Assembly: GCA_009785335.1 (NCBI GenBank)
Contig: WQWM01000003.1
Span: forward strand, 53,096-117,095
Origin: Oscillospiraceae bacterium
Lineage (GTDB): Bacteria; Bacillota; Clostridia; Oscillospirales; Acutalibacteraceae
Length of the DNA: 64,000 nucleotides
Reading direction: 5' to 3'
Within the stretch, counting starts at the first letter, position 1, and each line of letters starts with the position of its first letter. Under the pieces are notes generated by a model. That model had not been told where the DNA came from. It made no database searches and saw nothing but the letters and a program-made list of their open reading frames with translations. Of this stretch, positions 30,062-38,591 are shown piece by piece. Made by a program: the position numbers and the translations under genes.

Positions 30062-31495
30062 ATGACAAAGCACATTTTTATCACAGGCGGCGTGGTTTCG
30101 GGCTTGGGCAAGGGGATTACAGCGGCATCGCTTGGGCGGTTGCTGAAGCAGCGTGGGCTGCGTGTGGCTGCACAAAAACTGGATCCCTACCTGAACATTG
30201 ACCCCGGCAGCATGAACCCGCTGCAACATGGGGAGGTGTTTGTGACCGACGACGGCACCGAAACCGACCTCGATCTTGGGCACTATGAGCGCTTTATTGA
30301 TGAAAGTCTCACACGGCTGAGCAGTCTCACCAGCGGCAAGGTGTATCGCAACGTGCTGCAGCGTGAGCGCGACGGTGACTATCAGGGCGGCACGGTGCAG
30401 GTGATCCCTCATGTGACCAATGAAATTAAAGATTTCATCAACGCAGCTGCCGAACACAGCGGTGCAGATGTGCTCATCACCGAAATTGGCGGTACCATCG
30501 GCGACATTGAGTGCCAACCCTACATCGAGGCGATTCGCCAAATTAGCCTGGAAAAAGGTTCGCAGGCTTGCTTGTTTGTGCATGTGACGCTCGTGCCGTT
30601 TTTGCGCTGCAGCGGAGAACATAAATCAAAACCCACCCAGCACAGCGTGAAAGAGCTGCGTGCCATGGGCATTTCGCCCAATATCATCGTTGCACGAGTG
30701 GAGCAGCCGCTGCCGCCGGGACTGGCAGATAAAATCTCGCTGTTTTGCAACGTGAAGCCCGATTGCGTGATTGAGAATCTTGATCTGCCTTCGCTATATC
30801 AAGCGCCATTGATGCTACATGAAAACGGCATGGATGCCGTGGTGTGCCGCGAGCTTGGCTGGAAAACGCCCGAGCCTGATCTCACTGAGTGGCGCACGAT
30901 GGTGGACAATATTTTTGCACGTGAGCGTGAAATTGAAATCGCCATTGTGGGTGATTATGTGCTTCTGCATGATGCCTATCTTTCGGTGATTGAAAGCCTG
31001 AACCACGCTGGTTTTTCGTGCGGCACCAAAGTGAAAATTCGCTGGGTAAACAGCGCTGCGGACAACATGGCACAGGCCTTAAAGGGCGTGCAAGGCATCG
31101 TGCTGCCAGGCGAAAATGGCTCGTGCGGCGACGCAGCTGCCTGTGCATTTTCCCGGGAAAACAATATCCCGTTGTTGGGCATTGGAGTTGGCGAAACCTG
31201 CAATCACCCGCAGCAACGCGGTGCGTTTCCCTGCAAAATTGTGCCGGGCACCAAGCTGCATGCGCTATATGGCTGCGAGGAAATCAGCGAGCGTTTTCGC
31301 GGCATGTGCGCTTGGCAGCAAAACGATATGATTGCCTGTGTGACCTCGCCGAAAGACGGCGCGGTGCAAGCGATGGAACTGCCCGGGCATCCGTTTTATG
31401 TTTCGGTGCAATATCACCCGCAATTTAAGAGCCGCCCCAACAAGCCGCACCCGTTGTTCCTTGGGCTTGTGCAGGCTGCGTTGGATAATTCGTAA
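30062..31495 (+). CDS. pyrG: CTP synthase with degenerate glutaminase domain
   Basis: CTP synthase aminates UTP using ATP and ammonia; ammonia is normally released from glutamine by the C-terminal class I amidotransferase domain. Residues 1-265 are a well-kept synthetase domain (G-G-V-V-S-G-L-G-K-G, L-N-I-D-P-G-S-M, G-G-T-I-G-D-I-E, K-S-K-P-T-Q-H-S-V). In the amidotransferase domain the nucleophile motif G-I-C-L-G is G-I-G-V-G with Gly375 in place of Cys, the oxyanion G-G-F-G is lost, and the final H-P-E is H-P-Q (His452, Gln454). The protein is 477 residues against about 535 normally. It should use free ammonia only. ATG at 30062 follows AAAAGGAG; gatC starts 42 bases after the stop. Confidence 0.93.
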   Translation: MTKHIFITGGVVSGLGKGITAASLGRLLKQRGLRVAAQKLDPYLNIDPGSMNPLQHGEVFVTDDGTETDLDLGHYERFIDESLTRLSSLTSGKVYRNVLQRERDGDYQGGTVQVIPHVTNEIKDFINAAAEHSGADVLITEIGGTIGDIECQPYIEAIRQISLEKGSQACLFVHVTLVPFLRCSGEHKSKPTQHSVKELRAMGISPNIIVARVEQPLPPGLADKISLFCNVKPDCVIENLDLPSLYQAPLMLHENGMDAVVCRELGWKTPEPDLTEWRTMVDNIFAREREIEIAIVGDYVLLHDAYLSVIESLNHAGFSCGTKVKIRWVNSAADNMAQALKGVQGIVLPGENGSCGDAAACAFSRENNIPLLGIGVGETCNHPQQRGAFPCKIVPGTKLHALYGCEEISERFRGMCAWQQNDMIACVTSPKDGAVQAMELPGHPFYVSVQYHPQFKSRPNKPHPLFLGLVQAALDNS

Positions 31496-31512
31496 TTCGC
31501 AATGCGTAATTA
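31487..31512. repeat. Short tandem repeat (ATTCGTAATTCGCAATGCGTAATT)
   Basis: Imperfect 7-8-base tandem units overlapping the pyrG stop codon, between pyrG and gatC. Confidence 0.7.
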
Positions 31513-31537
31513 GATTACATTTTTTCAGGAGAACAAC

Positions 31538-31816
31538 ATGATCAACATGAAAACACTGCAAGACCTGACGATGCTGGCGCTTTCGCCGGAGGAATCAACG
31601 CAGTTGCAAGGCGAGCTGGAGCAGAAAATCGCAGGCATGGCCGAGTTCGCCGCCCTGGATTTTCCCGCCGATGCACCACTGTGCGTGACGCCGCTTACGC
31701 ATACGAATATGATGCGCGATGACGTGGTGCACACGCATACGCCGCGTGAAGTGCTGCTGCAAAACGCGCCCGCGCACAACGGTGAGTATTACGCTGCACC
31801 GGCCATTCAAGAGTAG
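31538..31816 (+). CDS. gatC: Asp/Glu-tRNA amidotransferase subunit C
   Basis: GatC is the small belt subunit that holds GatA and GatB together in the enzyme making Gln-tRNA-Gln or Asn-tRNA-Asn. The 92-residue protein has the L-A-M-L-A-L-S-P-E-E-like N-terminal helix (here L-T-M-L-A-L-S-P-E-E) and the later M-M-R-D-D-V, with A-P-A-H-N-G-E-Y-Y near the end, matching V-P-x-x-x-x-x-x-Y of the family. AGGAG lies six bases upstream. It is followed after ten bases by gatA. Confidence 0.88.
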   Translation: MINMKTLQDLTMLALSPEESTQLQGELEQKIAGMAEFAALDFPADAPLCVTPLTHTNMMRDDVVHTHTPREVLLQNAPAHNGEYYAAPAIQE

Positions 31817-31826
31817 GAGGGGAAAT

Positions 31827-32867
31827 ATGACAGCTTTACAAATTGCCGCTGCCATCGCCGCAAAAGAAGTGAGCGTGGCGGACATCACGACGCAATATAT
31901 CGAAAAAGCTAGGGCGAGTGCGAACTTTGTGGCCATCAACGAGCAAGCCATGGAGCAAGCCGCGCAAGTGCAGGCGAAGCTTGACGCAGGCGAAACACTT
32001 TCGCCGTTGGCGGGTGTGCCTGTGGCCTTGCAGGACAATATATTTGTGCAGGGCATGCCCTGTGCTTGCGGCTCGGCCATCATGGCAGATTATATGCCGA
32101 TGTTTGATGCTGAAGTTGTGCAAAAATTGCAAGCTGCTGGGTTGATTGTGATTGGTAAATTGGCGATGAATGAGTTTGCAGATAGCCCGCAGGCAGCCGC
32201 AGCTGTGGCCGCTGATGAAATCCCGTTTGCGCTTGTGACGGATAATCGCAAGGCTGCTGCGCAACACGGCGTATGGCACATCAAGCCGACTTACGGTGCG
32301 GTGTCGCGCTTAGGCTTGGTGGCTAATGTGAGCTCAATGGACGCCATTGGCCCTGTGGCACGCAGTGCTGAAGATTGCGCCGCATTGCTGCAAATCATCG
32401 CGGATGCGCAGTGGATTGATTTGCCGAGCGGCTTGACTGAATTGCCCGCTTTCCCGCATGCATTAACGGCGTGCGAGATTATCTCTTGCGCTGAAGCTGG
32501 TGCGAACCTGCAAAAATTCGATGGCATTAGCTTGGGTAAACGCAGCGCGGATGCGCAAAATTTAACTGAAACCTATAAGTTCTCACGCGCGCAAGGCTTT
32601 GGCATGGCAACCAAACGCCGGGCACTGTTTGGTTCGCTGATGCTGGCAGGCGATAATTACGAGCTGTATTATAAGAAGGCTTTGCAGGTGCGTGCACAGA
32701 TGAAAGCGGCCCTTGAGGGCGTTTCGATGGCAGAATTGCCGGTGGATGATGTGCACAACTGCTTGGCGAGCTTAGCCGGGCTGCCTGCAATTGTGAAGCC
32801 GGATGGCAAGCAAATCATGGGCGCGGCGTTCACGGATATTGCACTTGCGAAAGGGGGAGCAGCATGA
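31827..32867 (+). CDS. gatA: GatA homologue lacking the amidase catalytic triad
   Basis: GatA normally hydrolyses glutamine and passes ammonia to GatB. This copy is 346 residues instead of about 485. The segment that holds the catalytic Lys reads V-A-L-Q-D-N (Gln69 for Lys). The block that should contain G-G-S-S-G-G-S-A and S-D-T-G-G-S-I-R is missing: the protein passes from N-E-F-A-D-S-P-Q straight to K-P-T-Y-G-A-V-S-R. About 60 residues are also absent after residue 200 and the P-T-A-P-T region is gone. Flanking parts align well (A-N-L-Q-K-F-D-G-I, Y-Y-K-K-A-L-Q-V-R). The frame is open with AGGAGG before the ATG, so it looks maintained, perhaps as a structural or channel-forming subunit. 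ATGA overlap with gatB. Confidence 0.9.
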   Translation: MTALQIAAAIAAKEVSVADITTQYIEKARASANFVAINEQAMEQAAQVQAKLDAGETLSPLAGVPVALQDNIFVQGMPCACGSAIMADYMPMFDAEVVQKLQAAGLIVIGKLAMNEFADSPQAAAAVAADEIPFALVTDNRKAAAQHGVWHIKPTYGAVSRLGLVANVSSMDAIGPVARSAEDCAALLQIIADAQWIDLPSGLTELPAFPHALTACEIISCAEAGANLQKFDGISLGKRSADAQNLTETYKFSRAQGFGMATKRRALFGSLMLAGDNYELYYKKALQVRAQMKAALEGVSMAELPVDDVHNCLASLAGLPAIVKPDGKQIMGAAFTDIALAKGGAA

Positions 32868-34273
32868 GTTGGGAAATTGTGATGGGGCTTGAGGTGCATG
32901 CTGAGCTGAGCACCAAAAGCAAAATTTTCTGCGGGTGTTCCACCGAATTTGGTGCACCGCCAAACACGCATGTTTGCCCCGGTTGTGCGGGCGAGCCCGG
33001 CACGCTGCCTGTGCTGAATCGCGCGGTGGTGGAGTATGCCATGCGGCTTGGCCTGACCTTAGGTTGCGATATCACGCGTGTGAACACCTTCGACCGAAAA
33101 AACTATTTCTACCCCGACCTGTCCAAGGCCTGGCAAACCACGCAATTATATGCCCCGGTGTGCCGCAACGGTGGGATAGGGGACGTTCGCCTGCATCAAA
33201 TCCACATGGAGGAAGATGCCGGCAAGTTGGTGCATGCACCGGATGGCAGCGCGGCCTACATGGACTATAATCGTGGCGGCACGCCCTTGCTTGAAATCGT
33301 GACCAAGCCTGATTTCCGCACGACGGAGCAGGTGCTTGGGTTCCTTGAAACATTGCGTGAAACCCTGCTGTATCTTGACATTTGTGACTGCAAGATGCAA
33401 GAGGGCTCGCTGCGCTGCGACGTGAATCTGTCCGTGCGCCCGGTGGGGCAAGCGGAGTTTGGCACGCGCACCGAAATGAAGAACCTCAACTCCTTCAAGG
33501 CTATTGCGCGGGCGATTGAATACGAAAGCAAACGGCACATAGATGTGATTGAACGCGGCGGCAGCATCACCCAAGAAACCCGCCGCTGGGATGACAACAA
33601 GGGCAAGAGCATGCCCATGCGCAACAAAGAAAACGCGCAGGATTATCGTTATTTTCCGTGCCCGGATATCCCGCCGGTGGTGATTGACGATGCATGGCTG
33701 GAAAGCGTGCGCGCAACCTTGCCCGAACTTGCGGCGCAAAAACGCGAACGCTATACCGGTGAATACGGCATTGCGCCCAAGGATGCTGCCACCATCACCG
33801 TGCACAAGACGATTTCTGCGTTGTTTGAGCAGCTGGTGGAATTGACCGGGCAACCCAAAGAAGCGGCGAATCTCATCACCGGCGAATTGATGCGGCATTT
33901 GAACAACACCGGCACGCTGCCCGAAGATTTGCAAGTGGATGCAGGCAAACTTGCACAATTGATTGAACTTGTCCTACAGGGCAAAATCAATCGCGCGGCG
34001 TATAAGCAAACCATGCATGCCGTGTTTGGCGAAGATGTACAGCCCATGGAATACATCGAAGCGCATGGCCTGTTGATGCAAGATAACAGCGACGCCCTAG
34101 CCGCAGCCATCGCCGCCGCAATTGCCGCCAATCCCAAAGCCATCGCAGATTACCGCGCGGGCAATGAGAAGACGTTTGGGTTCATCATGGGCCAAGTGAT
34201 GAAAGAGCTGAAAGGGCAGGGGAATCCCGCGTTGGTGAAACCTGCATTGGAGGCCGCTCTTGCTGACTGTTGA
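32864..34273 (+). CDS. gatB: Asp/Glu-tRNA amidotransferase subunit B
   Basis: GatB phosphorylates and then amidates misacylated Glu-tRNA-Gln or Asp-tRNA-Asn. The 469-residue protein is full length: G-L-E-V-H-A-E-L, the zinc Cys set (F-C-G-C ... V-C-P-G-C), F-D-R-K-N-Y-F-Y-P-D-L, H-M-E-E-D-A-G-K, D-Y-N-R-G-G-T-P-L-L-E-I-V and a C-terminal YqeY-like helical tail that grips tRNA. Unlike GatA it shows no loss. It would then need ammonia from solution or another glutaminase. tRNA-Gln is present in the window; GlnRS is not. The end overlaps the DUF3006 gene by 14 bases. Confidence 0.95.
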   Translation: MSWEIVMGLEVHAELSTKSKIFCGCSTEFGAPPNTHVCPGCAGEPGTLPVLNRAVVEYAMRLGLTLGCDITRVNTFDRKNYFYPDLSKAWQTTQLYAPVCRNGGIGDVRLHQIHMEEDAGKLVHAPDGSAAYMDYNRGGTPLLEIVTKPDFRTTEQVLGFLETLRETLLYLDICDCKMQEGSLRCDVNLSVRPVGQAEFGTRTEMKNLNSFKAIARAIEYESKRHIDVIERGGSITQETRRWDDNKGKSMPMRNKENAQDYRYFPCPDIPPVVIDDAWLESVRATLPELAAQKRERYTGEYGIAPKDAATITVHKTISALFEQLVELTGQPKEAANLITGELMRHLNNTGTLPEDLQVDAGKLAQLIELVLQGKINRAAYKQTMHAVFGEDVQPMEYIEAHGLLMQDNSDALAAAIAAAIAANPKAIADYRAGNEKTFGFIMGQVMKELKGQGNPALVKPALEAALADC

Positions 34274-34469
34274 GCGTATTATCGATGACCTTGCCGTGTG
34301 CGAGCATGACGACGGCAGCCATGTGCACTTGGCCCTGGTAGATTTGCCTGCGGGCCTGCGTGAAGGCAGTGTGCTGGTTCGAGTTAACGGTGCTTGGCAG
34401 CTGGATTTAGCCGCTGAACAAGCCCGCCGCGCCAAGTTAAAGGCGCAGGCAGATGAATTGTTTGGTTAG
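34260..34469 (+). CDS. DUF3006 family small protein
   Basis: A 69-residue protein of the DUF3006 type: a beta-rich N-terminal part (V-E-R-I-I-D-D-L-A-V-C-E) with L-P-x-G-L-R-E-G-S-V-L-V, then a helix rich in A-R-R-A-K-L-K-A. Members are often fused to or placed near hydrolases, and the role is unknown. TTG start, supported by GGAGG seven bases upstream inside gatB; the start lies 14 bases before the gatB stop, so it is translationally coupled. Confidence 0.78.
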   Translation: MLTVERIIDDLAVCEHDDGSHVHLALVDLPAGLREGSVLVRVNGAWQLDLAAEQARRAKLKAQADELFG

Positions 34470-34595
34470 CCCCCTCAGACACGCCTTACGGCGTGCCAGC
34501 TCCCCCTGAAGGGGAGCCCTTGGCAACACCTGAAAGTCTGATTTTCGCCAGGGTCGCCCCCCTTTGGGGGAGATGTCGCGGAGCGACAGAGGGGG
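34470..34595. repeat. D-family palindromic element
   Basis: Starts right after the DUF3006 stop: CCCCCTCAG, ACGCCTTACGGCGT, CTCCCCCTGAAGGGGAG, GTTGCCAAGG inverted, GTCGCGGAGCGAC and GAGGGGG. Confidence 0.85.
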
Positions 34596-34647
34596 AAGGC
34601 AGGTAAAATTGCACAAAAAGCTGTTTTGCAAGACGGGAACTCTCTGC

Positions 34648-34676
34648 TTGCAAAGCGGCTTGCTTTGTGTTATAAT
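34648..34676 (+). promoter_or_regulatory. Promoter of pyruvate carboxylase
   Basis: TTGCAA (34648-34653), 17 bp, TATAAT (34671-34676). Confidence 0.8.
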
Positions 34677-34707
34677 ATAAAGAATATTATGCATAAGGAG
34701 AAATTCC

Positions 34708-37700
34708 ATGAAAGCAATTAAAAAGGTGCTGGTGGCCAACCGCGGCGAAATTGCCATTCGCGTGTTTCGCGCATGTGCGGAGCTTGGCATTAGCACGGTG
34801 GCGATTTATTCGAAAGAAGACACCTTCAACTCCTTCCGCACCAAAGCGGACGAGGCTTATCTTGTTGGTGAAAACCAAACCCCGCTTGGCGCCTATTTGG
34901 ACATTGAAGCGATTGTGAAGCTGGCCAAAGCGAAGAACGTAGATGCCATCCACCCCGGCTATGGCTTTTTGAGCGAAAACGCAAACTTTGCCAAAGCCTG
35001 TGAGGAAAACGGCATCATCTTCATTGGCCCACCCAGCGATGTGCTGGCGAACATGGGCGACAAATTGGCGGCGAAAGAAATTTCCAAGGCTTGCAACGTA
35101 CCCACCATTCCTGGCGGCGAAGCCCCATTGACGGACGTTGATGAAGCGATTGCGCTGGCCGAGCAATATAAATACCCCGTGATTTTGAAAGCAGCTGCCG
35201 GCGGCGGCGGCAAAGGCATGCGCCGCTGCAACGATGCACAAGAGCTGAAAGTTGCGTTCCCGCTGGTGCAAAGTGAAGCGCTCAAATCTTTCGGCAACGG
35301 CGACATCTTCATGGAAAAATTCCTGGTGCAGCCCAAGCACATCGAAATTCAAATTTTGGCCGACAAACATGGCAACGTCTATCACCTGTTTGAGCGCGAT
35401 TGCTCGCTGCAACGCCGCTATCAAAAAGTGGTGGAGATTGCACCCGCCGTTTCGCTGCCCCAAGCCATCAAAGAAAAACTGTATGAAGATGCAGTGAAAA
35501 TCGCCAAGCAAGTCAATTACGTTAACGCCGGCACGGTTGAGTTTTTGGTGGACAAAGACGGCAATCACTACTTCATTGAGATGAACCCCCGCATTCAGGT
35601 GGAGCACACCATCAGCGAAGTCATCACCGGCATTGACTTAGTGCAAGCGCAAATTCAGGTGGCCGAGGGGCATGCGCTCAACGGAGATGTGATTGATATT
35701 CCCTCGCAGGAATCCATTCAAGTGCGCGGCGTAGCCATTCAGAACCGCGTGACAACGGAAGACCCGCAAAACAACTTTAGCCCTGATATCGGCAAGATTA
35801 CGGTGTATCGCTCGGGCGGCGGCCACGGTGTGCGCCTAGATGCAGGCAACACCTACACCGGCGCAGAGATTTCGCCGTATTATGACAGCCTGCTGGTGAA
35901 GGTTATCACCTTTGACCGCACCTATGAGGGCGCAACCCGCAAGGCCTTGCGTGCGTTGAAAGAAATGCGTATTCGTGGGGTGAAAACCAACATTCGCTTC
36001 CTCGAAAACATCCTCAACCATCCGCAATATCTGGCGAATGATTGCCATGCCACGTTCATTGACGAAACGCCCGAACTGTTTGCCTTCCCCGCGCCGCAAG
36101 ACCGCGCGAACAAGGTGCTGAAGTATATCAGCAACACGGTGGTGAATGGCGGCAAGCCCGCGCCTGCTGAGTTCACCGCACCGCCGGTGCCTGCCGTAAG
36201 CGGCGCACCAAAAGCTGGCTTGAAGCAATTGCTGGATAGCCAAGGCGCAGATGCCGTGAAACAGCACATCCTTGGCGCAAAAGAGCTGCTGATTTCTGAT
36301 ACCACGCTGCGCGATGCTCACCAAAGCTTGCTGGCCACGCGCGTGCGCACCAAAGATATGACTGCCATCGCAGACGCCATGGCGCATGCTATGCCCAACG
36401 CCTTTGCGTTTGAAATGTGGGGCGGCGCAACGTTCGATGTGGCCTATCGCTTTTTGCATGAGTCACCGTGGGAGCGCTTGAAGCTGCTGCGTGAGAAAAT
36501 CCCCAATGTGCTGCTGATGATGCTGCTGCGCGGTGCGAACGCCGTGGGCTACACCAGCTATCCCGATAATCTGATTGCGCAGTTCATTCAAGAGGCTGCA
36601 ACTGCAGGCGTGGATGTGTTCCGCGTGTTTGACTCGCTGAACTGGCTGCCCAACATGGAGCTGAGCATTGATGAAGTGCGCAAAGCAGGCAAGCTCTGCG
36701 AGGGCTACATCTGCTACACTGGTGATATTTCTGACCTGTCGCGCACAAAATATGACCTGAAATATTACGTGAACATGGCCAAAGAGCTGGAAAAACGTGG
36801 CGTGCACATTCTGGGCATCAAAGATATGTCTGGGCTGCTTAAGCCTTATGCTGCGCAAGAACTGGTGCGTGCACTGAAACAAGAAGTAGGGCTGCCCATT
36901 CACCTGCACACGCATGATACGTCTGGTAATGGCGTTGCCGCGATTCTCAAGGCCGCCGAAGCAGGCGTGGATATCGTAGACACCGCGATTGCAAGCTTGT
37001 CGTCGCTCACCAGCCAGCCGTCGCTTAACGCAGTTGTTACGGCGTTGGAAGGCACTGAGCGCGACACCGGCATGAAAGATGCCGACCTGTTGCCTATTTC
37101 GCGCTACTGGGAGCACGTGCGCGGCTACTATTCCAACTTCGAAGAAGGCCTGGATTTCCCCGCCACGGATATCTACAAGTACGAAATCCCCGGCGGGCAG
37201 TATACCAACCTGCGCGCACAAGTGGATAGCATTGGCTTGGGTGACCGCTTTGAAGAAGTGAAAGAAAAATACAAGCAGGCCAATGACCTCGTGGGTGACA
37301 TCGTGAAGGTTACCCCCAGCTCTAAAATGGTGGGTGACCTAGCGATTATCATGGTGCAAAATGATTTAACACCCGAAAATATCGTGGAAAAAGGTAAGCA
37401 CATTGCCTTCCCCGATTCGGTGGAAAGCTACTTCAGCGGCATGATGGGTCAGCCGCAGGGTGGATTCCCCAAAGACCTGCAAGAGGTGGTGCTCAAGGGC
37501 AAAACGGCCATTACCGGCCGCCCGGGCGAAAGCCTGCCGCCGGTGGACTTCGATGCCATCAAAGCTGAGATGAAACCTTTCTGCGCAGAGCCGAACATGC
37601 AAGATATCGTGTCATATTGCTTATATCCGAAGGTGCTGAAAGATTACTATGCGCACCAAAAAGAATACAGCGAACTCAGTGCCCTAGAGAGCCCGGTGTT

Positions 37701-38121
37701 CTTTGCGGGCATGGCACCCGGCCAAACCACGCAAGTGGAAATTGAAGACGGCAAAACGCTGATGATCAAATTCGTCAGCATGAGCAAGCCAGACATTGAC
37801 GGCCTGCGTCAGCTGGTGTTTGAGCTCAACGGCGACCGCCGCGAAATCGCTGTGCAAGACAGTGCGCAAGCCACCACCACCAATGTTGTGATGGCAAACT
37901 TGGAAGATCCGCTTGATATTGGTGCCAGCATTCCCGGCATGGTGAGCAAAGTGATGGTGAAACAAGGCGACAACGTGAAGCAAAACGACGTGCTCGCCGT
38001 GATTGAAGCCATGAAGATGGAAACCACCGTGATGGCCAAAACCGACGGCGTGATTGAAAAAGTATTCGTGAGCGAAAAACAACCCGTCAAAGGCGGCGAG
38101 TTGATTATTCGGATGAAGTAG
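34708..38121 (+). CDS. pyc: Pyruvate carboxylase
   Basis: Pyc makes oxaloacetate from pyruvate, bicarbonate and ATP, refilling the TCA branch. The 1137-residue single chain has biotin carboxylase (about 1-450; G-G-G-G-K-G-M, Y-F-I-E-M-N-P-R-I-Q-V-E-H), carboxyltransferase (about 530-800; L-R-D-A-H-Q-S, H-T-H-D-T-S-G), the allosteric linker, and a C-terminal biotin domain with Lys in E-A-M-K-M-E. The region around residue 500-520 (A-P-P-V-P-A-V-S) is a Pro/Ala linker. Start follows AAGGAG with its own promoter. An intrinsic terminator is at 38207-38249. Confidence 0.96.
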   Translation: MKAIKKVLVANRGEIAIRVFRACAELGISTVAIYSKEDTFNSFRTKADEAYLVGENQTPLGAYLDIEAIVKLAKAKNVDAIHPGYGFLSENANFAKACEENGIIFIGPPSDVLANMGDKLAAKEISKACNVPTIPGGEAPLTDVDEAIALAEQYKYPVILKAAAGGGGKGMRRCNDAQELKVAFPLVQSEALKSFGNGDIFMEKFLVQPKHIEIQILADKHGNVYHLFERDCSLQRRYQKVVEIAPAVSLPQAIKEKLYEDAVKIAKQVNYVNAGTVEFLVDKDGNHYFIEMNPRIQVEHTISEVITGIDLVQAQIQVAEGHALNGDVIDIPSQESIQVRGVAIQNRVTTEDPQNNFSPDIGKITVYRSGGGHGVRLDAGNTYTGAEISPYYDSLLVKVITFDRTYEGATRKALRALKEMRIRGVKTNIRFLENILNHPQYLANDCHATFIDETPELFAFPAPQDRANKVLKYISNTVVNGGKPAPAEFTAPPVPAVSGAPKAGLKQLLDSQGADAVKQHILGAKELLISDTTLRDAHQSLLATRVRTKDMTAIADAMAHAMPNAFAFEMWGGATFDVAYRFLHESPWERLKLLREKIPNVLLMMLLRGANAVGYTSYPDNLIAQFIQEAATAGVDVFRVFDSLNWLPNMELSIDEVRKAGKLCEGYICYTGDISDLSRTKYDLKYYVNMAKELEKRGVHILGIKDMSGLLKPYAAQELVRALKQEVGLPIHLHTHDTSGNGVAAILKAAEAGVDIVDTAIASLSSLTSQPSLNAVVTALEGTERDTGMKDADLLPISRYWEHVRGYYSNFEEGLDFPATDIYKYEIPGGQYTNLRAQVDSIGLGDRFEEVKEKYKQANDLVGDIVKVTPSSKMVGDLAIIMVQNDLTPENIVEKGKHIAFPDSVESYFSGMMGQPQGGFPKDLQEVVLKGKTAITGRPGESLPPVDFDAIKAEMKPFCAEPNMQDIVSYCLYPKVLKDYYAHQKEYSELSALESPVFFAGMAPGQTTQVEIEDGKTLMIKFVSMSKPDIDGLRQLVFELNGDRREIAVQDSAQATTTNVVMANLEDPLDIGASIPGMVSKVMVKQGDNVKQNDVLAVIEAMKMETTVMAKTDGVIEKVFVSEKQPVKGGELIIRMK

Positions 38122-38150
38122 TGCGAAGCTTTTGCGCTCGCCGCGCTGGC

Positions 38151-38176
38151 ATTACTTTTTTTGCAAAAAAAGTAAT
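38151..38176. repeat. F-family hairpin (ATTACTTTTTTT/AAAAAAAGTAAT)
   Basis: A palindrome downstream of pyc; its outer pair is A-T, not G-C, yet pairing is kept. Confidence 0.8.
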
Positions 38177-38206
38177 CAAAAAAACCTAGATTAGCCGAAT
38201 AAAATG

Positions 38207-38249
38207 AAACCCAACTCTCTGTGAACAGGAAGTTGGGTTTTGTTTTTTT
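38207..38249 (+). terminator. Intrinsic terminator of pyc
   Basis: A 10-bp perfect stem (AAACCCAACT/AGTTGGGTTT) followed by TGTTTTTTT. Confidence 0.9.
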
Positions 38250-38273
38250 GTCTTGGCTTCGAAGATATTCTCA

Positions 38274-38350
38274 TGTAGGAGCGGCTATTAGCCGCCCGTG
38301 AATTTTCCACTCTCATGAAGAAGAACGGGCGGCAGATTGCCGCCCCTACA
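38274..38350. repeat. A-family palindromic element, full copy
   Basis: TGTAGGAGCGGCTATTAGCCGCCCG left arm, CGGGCGGCAGATTGCCGCCCCTACA right arm. Confidence 0.88.
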
Positions 38351-38403
38351 CGCGTGCGCCATAAAAATCCACCGCAAAGCGGTTAAAGTTCTTTTTTTCA
38401 GAT

Positions 38404-38504
38404 AACCCCCACCTGCCGTCTAGCGACGGCTTTCCTCCCCCAATGATCCACCCCACAAATGCAAGCATTTGCGGGGACCCCGGAGGGGGAGGCCTTGGCA
38501 ACAC
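38404..38504. repeat. B-family repeat, long form, inverted
   Basis: AACCCCCACCTGCC ... CAAATGCAAGCATTTG ... GGCCTTGGCAACAC, the reverse complement of the 27343 layout. Confidence 0.85.
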
Positions 38505-38552
38505 CTGCATATTTTCATAACAGTCAACGCGAAGCGGCTAAAGTTCTTTTTG

Positions 38553-38578
38553 GTTCTTTTTCTTTCAAGAAAAAGAAC
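38553..38578. repeat. F-family hairpin (GTTCTTTTTC/GAAAAAGAAC)
   Basis: At the 3-prime end of glpK; here the T run is interrupted by C and the opposite strand by G, keeping the pair. Probable terminator of glpK. Confidence 0.8.
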
Positions 38579-38591
38579 ACGCATCCCTGCA

